Source: Kuschelorhynchus macadamiae (lineage: Eukaryota; Arthropoda; Insecta; Coleoptera; Curculionidae). From it: a DNA stretch of 64,000 bases. Positions within the stretch are counted from its first letter, which is position 1; each line of letters opens with the position of its first letter. The stretch spans positions 37,329 through 101,328 of the forward strand of contig JAUTXW010000882.1 in assembly GCA_030620095.1 (NCBI GenBank), read 5' to 3'. Position numbers and translations under genes: made by a program. Shown piece by piece: positions 55,568 through 64,000 of the stretch. Below the pieces are notes generated by a model that had not been told where the DNA came from, searched no databases, and saw only the letters and a list, made by a program, of their open reading frames with translations.

Positions 55568-56412
55568 ATTAATTAAAAGACTTAAAATTCTAATTTGTCA
55601 CGAAAATGAAGGAAGATGCCAAGGTAAAATTCATTTTCAATTTTCAAATGTTGACAGAGAAATCTCATTTAAATTTCTCGCGGGAATTGTTTTAAAATAG
55701 CAGGATAACCAACATACACATAATATCACGAAATATTTTTTAAACAATCGTAGGGTCTTTTCGTGGTGTATTTTTGTCGTTATTAAGAATGGATTACCAA
55801 ACTCCCAAGAGACAAAAATCCAAGAAAAAATCACTTCTTAAAGTAAATTGGAAATGATGGTAAAATTTTCTTAAACTTACAGATAAACAATGGAACTGGA
55901 GTACTTTAAAGGTCTGTAACTCCGAAATAACTCAATTTGCAATTTGGATTGCACTTTCCTATCTTAGTTTTTAGTTACCTATCTCACGACACCAATTTCC
56001 ACTTTTACAAGAATTGTTGTTAAGTTTGGACTCGTGTAAAACCAGAAATCGGTGGGAATTTTCATTTCGATGCACGTTAAGTCGTTTGGGATTTACCCAG
56101 CTTAAAAGGGTCAAAGTATAAATTTTCAAGCGCCATTTTCTTGAAAAGAGTTTAATTTAGGTAGAGAAATTATTCAAAAAGTGTTTAGAATATACAGGGC
56201 AATACAAAAAAGTAATATAATGTACAGGGCCTTTTATTTAGAAAACGGATGTTATTAGTGGTGTAATGTAGAAGTGGCAACACCGCATAAATTAAAATAT
56301 TTTAAAAAGAGGTTTTCCTCATGTTTATCTACGGGCAGAGCCAAATTTTCAGAGTAATCCCAGGAGTAATCTATTCATTGGTTGTGCAGATTCTTCTAAT
56401 AGGCCACTGAGA

Positions 56413-56468
<56 letters not shown>

Positions 56469-57039
56469 GTATATATAAATTAATTTGCCTTCTTGGAGAT
56501 TATTAAAATAAAATTACATACCTCGAATAATGCATGTCGTTTGTTTATTAATATTTGATAATGGTCGTGCCAACTTAGTTGTTTGCCTGGCAACTCGTGT
56601 GTTACAGTTGTAGGTACAAAAGATATCTTATCATTTGTGAGGTATTTAAAAATATATACATATTTTTTTTTCCTTTATATTTTAATTTAAACCTTAGAAT
56701 AGAATCAGACATTCAGGATGATATACATTTTAAAAATAATGGCTTAGACGGAGTTAAAACTATACTATATTTTTATAAAGATGCTAAAATATTAAATTGT
56801 AGTATATTTGACTTAAATTTTCTATGTCTTGTTTGTCGTTTCCTGCATTTTTTCTTTTTTATATGTATCATTTCTTTGATAATTAATTTCTAGTACTTAC
56901 TGGTTATCTTCATCTATGATTTTGGTTTCAGAAATTAAATTTGTGTTTTGTGCTGTTTTCATGTTTCTGTAATGCAGTGGATGCGCTATTTGTATACTTA
57001 TGCTTTTTTATTCTGTTTTGTAAGAGTTGGGTTGTCATA
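55568..57039. other. Non-coding, with a TA microsatellite
   Basis: No supported gene. A (TA)n tract lies at about 56411-56462. Open frames near 56579 and 56948 look like chance. Confidence 0.45.
56411..56462. repeat. (TA)n microsatellite
   Basis: About 26 uninterrupted TA units, followed by AAATAGG. Confidence 0.9.
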
Positions 57040-57639
57040 TAGTCGAATGCGGTCTTATCGTGCGGGTCCAAAGGTCACCAACATTATGAATCAAATCAGA
57101 AAACACAGTGAATACCAAAATGTTGTGTGATTCTTTTATCGAGCTATTAAATCTCGATGGACTATTTACAAATATACAGGGAGAAAGAAAATAGTTTTTT
57201 TTTATTATATTACGCAATATTATTAAGATAGCCACTTAATATTATTTTATATATTAAATGCCGAGGGACTAAATAAGAAAATTCGTTAAATATGTATTTG
57301 GTTAAAATTTTTTGGTTGGTAAAAACAAAAATACACAAAATTGCAAGCGCCTTAACAAAGTCGGAAGGTGGTTCGAATCAGTGGAACAATCAGGATATGT
57401 TCTGTTTATACAGCCACTTAATGAAAGTGAGATTTTTTTATCAATCACCAAAAATTATGAGCCCCGCTTGACCTAAAAATCTAACCACTTATACAGTGTC
57501 ATTTATCTAAATGCGGGCCACCCCTGTGCAAAGAAAACTTGTTTTTTTTTCTATTGCGATAACAAAAAAATTTTATTTTGCAAAAATATTATTCACTTTT
57601 GTTAAAAACACAATATAATTAGTTATTACTTCCCCCGTG

Positions 57640-57790
57640 AGATTTTTTCAGATCTTTACGTTTAAGGGTCCCTAGATGCCGGAAAACATATTTTCTCAAT
57701 TCCGTCTGTCTGTCCGTCAGTCTGTCTATTCGAGGCATAACTAAAAAACTACTTATCCGATTTCTTCAAATTTCAGTCTAAAATTAAGGG
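57640..57790. repeat. TCTGTCTG-type repeat inside copy C
   Basis: TTTCTCAATTCCGTCTGTCT, then GAGGCATAACTAAAAAACTA, matching the units of the 24-28 kb array. Probably inserted into the DD82E-type element. Confidence 0.6.
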
Positions 57791-57799
57791 CCATGCATG

Positions 57800-57823
57800 C
57801 GAAAAATACAGGCTAAATATATA

Positions 57824-57868
<45 letters not shown>

Positions 57869-57885
57869 AGCCTGTATTTTCCGTA
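57800..57885. repeat. TA-tract hairpin
   Basis: AAAATACAGGCTA, then about 45 bp of mostly TA, then TAGCCTGTATTTT. The flanks are inverted repeats, so the whole block can form a hairpin. Confidence 0.8.
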
Positions 57886-58004
57886 AGCTTACGAGTTTCT
57901 GGTAAAGCGATTTTACCGATTTTTATATATCAAATTTTGTTTAATAATTAATAAAAAAATTTACTTATTTTAAACACGCTTAAAAAAAATTAATATCTAA
58001 GAGC

Positions 58005-58215
58005 CAGTGGCAAAAGCTCTGAGAATCGGTATAAGGAATGTACAGAAACTTGTGCATGAAAAAAAACATAATTTACTTTCGAAGAAAATTAAGAAATGTA
58101 CACGAAAAAATCCAAAGGCAAAAGACTTAACTTAAAATACAAACATGAATATTAATAATTTATGATTTATACACGTTAAAAACTAATATAATCCTTCAGA
58201 AACTTTTTAATATTA
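58005..58215 (+). repeat. Antisense copy of the transposase N-terminal region in copy C
   Basis: The plus strand reads like the start of the transposase (KALRIGIRNVQKLVHEKKHN, then KKIKKCTRKNPKAKDL) although the resident gene is on the minus strand. It ends with ATCCTTCAGAAACTTT, then adjoins the 3' end of the minus-strand gene. It corresponds to the shorter inverted segment of copy A (6861-6960). Confidence 0.85.
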
Positions 58216-58223
58216 TGACTAAA

Positions 58224-59069
58224 AAATATCATATCACTTAGAAAGTCCTCATCTTCTGAGTCGTCCTCAAATGGCGGAATGATCCTTGGTGCTATTTTGA
58301 CATCTAGAACTCGTTCTCGATTCAGCTAATCCCATATTAATTTCTCCGTATATTCCACAGATTTCTTCCAGTACTCCGGCGTAATATAATTTAATGAATC
58401 TTGCCAAACAATTTGCACTTTATCTGATGTAAGACCATCGTTCACGTATTTTTCGTAATATGATTTTGAAGAAAACAGTAAACTTGCACCTGGGAGAAAT
58501 CCTGTTGAAGAACCTGCATGCAAAATGATGAACCGTTTTCCCGTCTCACATCCCTTTTTTCTCTTGACACTTTTTACAGACTCGTCCTGCCAAGATTTCG
58601 AACCACTTTCATTAGAAAATATCCAAGTCTCGTCTAAAAATACCACTTTTCTAAATTTTGAATTAACATTTTCCGTGTATTTCTTTAAAAACTGGATACG
58701 CTGACTTGCTATATATGGCAACTCGCATAAAAATCTTGGATTACAGTCCTTTTTATATCGGAAATCCAACATTTTTATTAATTTTGGCCAATTTTCAATG
58801 TGCCTCGATTTTTTAAAGCTTCTTTTAAAACTTGAAGGGTTATATTAGTTTTTGATGTGTATAAATCGTAAATTGCGTTACAAACATTCATTTTTACATT
58901 GTCACTTAAGTCTTCTGTCTTTGGCTTTTTTCGTGTACATTTCTTAATCTTCTTCGGTAGTAAATTATGCTTTTTTTCATGCACAGTTTTCTGCACAGAG
59001 CGTTTGATACTGTCTCCTGGATATTGGCCGGTGAATTTTCATTTTCGTAATATTTTATTAGATTTAATA
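58224..59069 (-). pseudogene. Tc1/mariner-type transposase, copy C, deleted
   Basis: Minus-strand coding begins MVLNLIKYYENENSPANIQE, with one frameshift near 59000, then TVHEKKHNLLPKKIKKC and a second break near 58775. It continues with FLCELPYIASQRIQFLKKY and the first catalytic D in VVFLDETWIF. After GFLPGASLLFSS the sequence jumps to KSYYEKYVNDGLTSD, so a segment that would include the second D and the E is gone. A stop follows KLIWD (58326), and the acidic tail FEDDSEDEDFLSD can still be read to about 58224. In this copy codons intact where copy A is mutated (FLCELP, SYYEK) show what A lost. Confidence 0.82.
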
Positions 59070-59351
59070 CCATTTTTTTCGCTTGTGGATGCAAAAAACC
59101 CGAAAATTGTTTTCAATTACTCAATTACTTGTCAATCTGACTTTGAAGTGATATCGCTCAAAGATTTTTGCAACTGCTGCTATTTATATGTTTATCCTCT
59201 TTTTTCATACGAAAATATCATAGGTCTATCTAATTTATCTTCCGGATTTTATGCGGAGGATATGATTACACGTAATAAAAGAAAAACAAACTTAAAAAGT
59301 TTGTCGTTGATAAATCGAATGACCCGCACGATAACACTGCTTTTGACTATA

Positions 59352-60276
59352 CCTATATATTTTATAGGGCAGTTTAAACAAGGAATTTCATATACGAGAT
59401 TGGATTTTTTATTTTTAGGAATTTTACTTTTTCAGTTTGTAAATAGGGAGGCCATCAAATCATGGGCTTTATGACACACAATTGTGCTATATTTTCCTTA
59501 GATATGTTTTAATTTTTCAGATAACTGAGATGTGTATGGCATTGCAATGTATTCTTTGTGTATTATCGTGTCTTATATTTTTCTTATGGTTGTTATAATA
59601 GATATAAGTCCTTCCATAATTTTAAGGGCTTCAGGACGTTATTCTCGTGACGTTAAAGGGCACCGTCAGCTAGATCAATCACAACACTTTTTTTTTTTTG
59701 AGTGAATGGTGAGAATTGAAATTAAGATATTGTCCAGACCCAAAGTTTCTTTTGTAAACCAGAACTATTGAAATAAATTGTACCTGATGCTTTTAAATTC
59801 TTTTTTAATGTGTCACAAAATGAATTTACAACTGCGTTTATAATAGAGCTCGTAATAGGGTTAACTTAAAAAAAAAAATCAAAACGTGTTACGCGTATTT
59901 ATATAGTTGTTTTAAATGTTTTATATAAAAAGTAACGGCACTTGTAAGAGTAGTTACTTGCGTTAAGTTGCCTATTTTTAGGTACCTAAATACTGAACTT
60001 AATTAATAAATTGGTTTTTTTAGCTTGCTAGTAAGTATATCTTCCAAATCCGGTTTAAAACAGTGAGTTCTTTTATAATATATGATTTATTTGCCAGCAG
60101 AAAAAGTAAAAAATTGACATTTTTTACATTTACCGCTTTAAAATAAAAAATTATTTATGGTTTTCAGGGACTGCTTGAAATCTTTATACCCTGTATAGTG
60201 AAAAATAAATTATATAGTAAATGATAAAAGAGGGTATTGGCACAGAACCCTAACAGTTTCCAGACAGTACATATAT

Positions 60277-60329
<53 letters not shown>

Positions 60330-60414
60330 GATCCCCCCACGGAATCTGCCTGATGAGCCTTGCCGGGGTAGATACTACGGTAACAGATGGCACCTTGGCC
60401 CTGGAAACATAGCG
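59352..60414. other. Non-coding; TA tract and a GC-richer 90-bp block
   Basis: No gene seen. A (TA)n tract at about 60278-60327 is followed by a GC-rich block (60328-60415; GGAATCTGCCTGATGAGCC, GCCGGGGTAGATACTACGG) of unknown nature. Confidence 0.45.
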
Positions 60415-61047
60415 TAATTATAGTTTACATTTTATTATTAACAAATGAATCTTGTATATGTATCAATTTGCGTTGTTTCGATCACTTTTTTTATACATTT
60501 TTATATTTTTTAGGCCACTTGTATAATAAATCTGACTATAAAACTTTACATTTTACTTTAAAATAAAAATCTTATCCATAGACAAATGAAAAAATATAAT
60601 TTAAGTGGCACCTTCACATTTTCGCATTAGTATTTAACAGCTACTTTTCTTTTGGCTTTAACGATGGCTTTATTGATTAATCCGGTACTAACCCGGTGCA
60701 GATCCACTTAGTGGCACCGATCGCTGGTTTCAGTGGCAGTCCTAGATTTATAAAGCAAAACTACCAACCCGGAGCGAATCCAGCTAACGGTAACAAATAT
60801 TGAATATAAGAGGTTTTAATTTTTTTGATTAAAAATCAACGTTATTATTGAAAAAGTTTTGACATTTTAAATTTTAATAGTTGGCTCTGCTTTAATAGAT
60901 TGACACTTTCAGGTTATGTTACCAACTTAATAATAAAAAACAGTGGATTGTCTGGTCAGAAACAGTGCGTTTTTCTTATTATTTAACTTTGCACAACGTT
61001 TCTAATATAAAAAGGTAATTAAATCAAATAGTATGCCTGCTTCAATG
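60415..61047. repeat. Right arm of a 0.7-kb long inverted repeat
   Basis: Reverse-oriented partner of 54869-55567. The two arms enclose 4.85 kb, which includes DD82E-type copy C. They may be the ends of one large foldback or two independent insertions in opposite orientation. Confidence 0.8.
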
Positions 61048-61600
61048 CCAATATAATACGTCTAAAATTGGGACGTGCTTGTTATCCGGCACATGTTCAC
61101 AAAATAAACGTAATACAGTCGTCTATATCGGATAACTTATTGTTTAGTTAGCTCTCTGTACTCAGTTTTGCAATTTTTTTGCCTATCGAAGAGGCTATAA
61201 CGTAGTACTTACTAATCAAAAGTTATGAAACAAATATGTAAGCCTGCTCTCTTGGCGTTTCCCGTATCCTTTACCTACTTTACCTTCTCACTCTCGCCCC
61301 GTTATATAAAATAAAATTAAGCAAAAATCGAGATTCATAGAGAAAACGATTTTAAATTTCTCGTTGTTTTGAATGGGTAAAAATTCTGCCAGTAGAGAAA
61401 CAGAAACTTCAATTTCTGTGCCAGTAGAGAAACAGAAACTTCAATTTCTGTGTGTGTTATTTGCTAAACATGATGAACATGAACAGATTTAGCCTTGCCA
61501 TTTCTGGGTGCATTTTATGCAACCAGGAACATCGGTTTTAAAATCAGGACAGGGGCCTTTTTGCTAGTTGATAAGTTTTTGGGTTAAATTCATTATAATA
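61048..61600. other. Non-coding, with a 32-bp duplication
   Basis: A perfect 32-bp tandem duplication lies at 61387-61450 (each unit contains CCAGTAGAGAAACAGAAAC and can pair AGAAA with TTTCT). No gene seen. Confidence 0.6.
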
Positions 61601-61624
61601 ATATACGTATGTAATAGTAGTTTA

Positions 61625-61780
61625 CCTCACAAATGCGGAAAGTGCTACTTTTCCGCGCGCAATTGAAGCTGACCGAACGACCAGTAGCGGAGTTCAGCCA
61701 TCAATCGTGTGCGGAAAAGTCACTTTACGCACGTATAAGTTACACTATTTTTTCTACAAGCGTGCGGAAAAACCCAAAAG
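61625..61780. repeat. TGCGGAAAAGT-type inverted motifs
   Basis: GCGGAAA...TTTTCCGC forms a hairpin at 61634-61655, and GTGCGGAAAAGT and GTGCGGAAAAAC recur at about 61710 and 61761. The cluster could be the terminal region of a mobile element, possibly the Crypton-like one to the right. No protein is supported here. Confidence 0.4.
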
Positions 61781-62661
61781 CTAAAAAGAACGGTTTATTT
61801 ATATCAAATACATAATCACAAATTAATTATTATTAACAACATAAATAGTAAACCTGCAGTTTGTAGCATTTTGTAAATTAATTGCAGATGGGGTTGGATT
61901 TTTCGGTTCTCTTTCACGAGTACTTATTGTTGTAACCGTCACCGAGGGGGTAACTTTTTGGTTGGAAGAGGTCGATTTGGTAGACTGCACTGGTGAAAGT
62001 TTGTGACTAGTGTCGCAAACTGTGGCCTGTGTATAGTCCAGGATATGGAAGCTTCTGATAACCTGCAATATTTGATAGCATCTTTCGAAAGGTGTTTATT
62101 CCGATGCATTGTACTGTACAAGCTCTTTTCTTGTAGTTCACAAAAAAAGGCCTATGTGGTATTTCAGGCTTTCTTAAAATCGCATATTTTCTGACTAATT
62201 TTAAATATTCTCCGTTTTCAGCTTCATCAGATAGTACAAAGCTTCCAGACCGGTAATTTTTTCTTTTTAAAATATTTATTAATAAAATATTTCCTTTGTC
62301 CTTGTAGGATTAGCTACATAGGGGTGAACTGTACAATTTAGAACTGCAACTTTCTAGGAAATAACAATCAACTTCGTTGTGGTAAAAATCACTTTATTTC
62401 CGACACAAACTATTTACACTTTGTACAAAAGATACCTATAAGGTAGAGCTTAAAACTGAGCTACAAAACCTTGTTTTATGTAAATTAATTTAGTAAAAAG
62501 TGGAGATCGCTCAAAGAGCTACAACTCGATTCAAATTTCTTTTTGTGACTAAACAACTCAAGCGATATTGCCAATTGTCTAATTCTAAGAACCAATTATT
62601 ACAATGTTGTCACTGTTACAAAAAAATATAATGTTGTTGGAAATTGTCTCCAACAGTCCTA

Positions 62662-63103
62662 AATATGATCCAATGAAATTTTTGTTAGTTCTTCTCGGCG
62701 ACATGCGCCCGCCAAACCAAATATAGCAGCTACTTTAATATGGATGTAAATTTCGTCTCCTCTTTTGAAAAAATTTTCGCCTTCCTTGGTCTAAATCCAA
62801 CATTTTGTTTTTTAAATAGGTCATGACTTTGGAAAACTTGCTTAAATCCATGTTTTCATTGAGTTTAATCATACTTTTTAACATTGAGTATCTAGACCAA
62901 AGCGTGTTTGGCTTACATGTTTTCGAAAGTTCGGGGAAATATGCCAAGAAAACGGGTTCTTTTAAATTTTTTATGCCTTTAGTTTGACACCAGGTTTTAA
63001 ACAGAATATATTCTTTCTCATATCTATGACGGAATTTTGATGGTAGCAGATTTAAGTTTGCAGTTCTAACTGACTCTGGCAAATCTTCGTCTGAAGAATC
63101 CAT
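62662..63103 (-). pseudogene. Crypton-like tyrosine recombinase, N-terminal part
   Basis: Minus-strand coding from ATG at 63103 (MDSSDEDLPE) gives LLPSKFRHRYEKEYILFKTW, VFLAYFPELSKTCKP and NTLWSRYSMLKSM, typical of the N-terminal domain of insect Crypton-type recombinases. A frameshift near 62800 is followed, in another frame, by NVGFRPRKAKIFSKEE. After another shift come IKVAAIFGLAGACRREELTK and LDHI, where the Arg in GACRREEL corresponds to the first catalytic Arg of the tyrosine recombinase fold. A TAG ends it near 62662 and the catalytic Tyr region is lost. Host domesticated relatives exist, but the lesions argue for a dead element. Confidence 0.65.
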
Positions 63104-63300
63104 TGAAAACACTTTTATTAAGCTTTTACTACGACAAAAATCAGCGACAGCAAAATTGGTTTTGATTGACAATGAATGACACGCATATTTTTACTTTGTA
63201 TCTATGGTGATTCAAACCGCCAATTAAAAAAATCAGGTGGTTATTGTTGCTTAACATTGATTTTATAAGGCATAATACGAGAGCCATTAATAATTATTTA

Positions 63301-63396
63301 TACTATAAGGGATGTAAGTAATGTTTACCAGTCGAAGACGAGTTTGCGTTCAAAAAAGTTCGAGACTGGTTAATGTACTTACATCCCATATAGTAT
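63301..63396. repeat. 96-bp palindrome between Crypton-like fragments
   Basis: ACTATAAGGGATGTAAGTA at the left is answered by TACTTACATCCCATATAGT at the right, and ACCAGTCG by CGAGACTGGT further in. The loop contains GACGAGTTTGCGTTCAAAAA. Confidence 0.8.
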
Positions 63397-63623
63397 ATAC
63401 CATTTTTCCCCCTCACTGGATTGTATGTTTACAAGAAAATGCTGAAAATATTTTTGGATTTTCATTATCATTACATTCGATAGCATTCTCATTAAATTAT
63501 GAAGGCAGCCGTGATCCATTGCCAGAGCAAAATAAGCAGTTTTTATTTTATCAACAACGTCAAGTTGACAATTCATAGCGAAAAGTTTGAAGAAGTCGAA
63601 TTGTTTGATTCTGAGTGGACAAC

Positions 63624-64000
63624 ATGGATGTTTCAGATATAGGAGAATCAGCGAATATTGCTTGTTTATCTCTACTACCGGAGAAGTCGAAAAAAAGGTA
63701 TGAAGCAGCATATAAATCATTTTAGAATTGGTGCCAAAGCAAGACGGCTACTGCAGACTCAAAAACCTTGTTTTGGAGTATTTCCACGAAAAAAGTGCTA
63801 TATTGAAGTCCCCATCAAGCTTATGGTGTGAGTATTCACTATAGTGAAGTCCACCCTTTTTATAGAGGAAAATATAGATATTTCTAAGTATCCAAAACCT
63901 CAGCATTTTGAAAAGAAAAAATGATGCTTATAGACCAAAAAATCGGATGTGTTTAACGGGGAAAATGTAACAAGACCATACGTAGAAGCCAAGCAATGAT
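63624..64000 (+). pseudogene. Crypton-like recombinase, N-terminal part, runs off the window
   Basis: ATG at 63624 starts MDVSDIGESANIACLSLLPE and continues KSKKRYEAAYKSF, where TAG at 63723-63725 replaces a Gln-type codon before NWCQSKTATADS. Frameshifts follow; the stretch TLFIEENIDISKYPKPQHFE is recognisable near 63860, with a later NDAYRPK. It has the same domain order as the minus-strand fragment at 62662-63103 but is a diverged relative, in the opposite direction. The 3' part lies outside the window. Confidence 0.6.

Larger units (their letters stand above)
57040..59349 (-). mobile_element. Tc1/mariner-type (DD82E-like) element, copy C
   Basis: The ends are inverted repeats of about 32 bp: left TAGTCGAATGCGGTCTTATC and right (reverse complement) TAGTCAAAAGCAGTGTTATC, both continuing into GTGCGGGTC, with TA on each side (57038-57039 and 59350-59351). 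The TA target and TIR fit Tc1/mariner. The transposase is on the minus strand but lacks the D2-E segment. Its 3' half contains an antisense transposase fragment and a TA-rich hairpin. The 3' end matches copy A. Confidence 0.85.

Noticed and set aside
58899..59474. Plus-strand frame of 191 codons, the longest uninterrupted unassigned frame near there
   Set aside because: Antisense to the minus-strand transposase N-terminus and the element's end; hydrophobic composition is expected from AT-rich antisense.
60348..60375. Possible hammerhead core (CTGATGAG)
   Set aside because: No GAAA core at a suitable distance, no helix II pairing and no GTC-type cleavage site.
61823..62194. Short frames on both strands left of the Crypton-like fragment
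   Set aside because: No recombinase motif or other domain could be recognised; overlapping frames on both strands suggest chance.

Overview
This window is AT-rich eukaryotic DNA built almost entirely from transposable elements. The element mix suggests an insect with a large, repeat-rich genome: Penelope-like, Copia and non-LTR retroelements, hAT, piggyBac, Tc1/mariner-type, Merlin and Crypton elements, tRNA-like short elements and many AT-rich foldbacks. A beetle or hemipteran is plausible, but the order cannot be fixed from sequence alone. I found no confident host protein-coding gene. The best host-gene candidate is a CpG-rich stretch near 50.0-50.4 kb that ends in a consensus splice donor.

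Layout. 0.2-4.3 kb: a head-to-head inverted pair of 5'-truncated Penelope-like elements (PLEs) with 12-bp target duplications, tRNA-like segments and hammerhead motifs. 5.3-7.3 kb: a broken Tc1/mariner-type element whose catalytic spacing is near DD82E. 7.6 kb: a mariner remnant. 8.9-10.6 kb: a broken copy of a multicopy cysteine-rich insect protein. 11.5 kb: a pogo/jerky-like fragment. 13.0-18.7 kb: a three-level nest, piggyBac containing a hAT containing a 2.5-kb DNA transposon with an RNase H-like protein, every level with terminal inverted repeats and target duplications. 19.2-19.9 kb: a LINE RNase H fragment. 22.9-23.9 kb: two elements with both terminal inverted repeats and a tRNA-like core. 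24.1-28.4 kb: a diverged tandem repeat array interrupted by a DD82E-type tail and a 740-bp foldback. 28.7-29.9 kb: Merlin and mariner-like fragments. 30.8-35.6 kb: a hAT inside another hAT, whose intron holds a 235-bp palindrome with two hammerhead motifs. 36.4-37.9 kb: a second DD82E-type pseudogene. 41.7-46.35 kb: a Copia retrotransposon on the minus strand. 46.7-47.6 kb: a LINE fragment. 50.4-61.0 kb: a complex repeat domain with a 0.7-kb long inverted repeat around a third DD82E-type element. 62.7-64.0 kb: two divergently oriented Crypton-like recombinase fragments.

The observations most worth following are: the miniature Penelope-type palindrome with twin hammerheads, which reproduces the architecture of the large Penelope pair 28 kb away; the RNase H-like DNA transposon, complete with TIRs, subterminal repeats and a 56-bp intron that looks like a tandem duplication of adjoining exon; and the recurrent inverted self-fragments inside DD82E-type elements. 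Nearly all reading frames are damaged. The least damaged are the plus-strand Penelope ORF, the inner hAT transposase (one stop, one frameshift) and the RNase H-like protein (one homopolymer frameshift).
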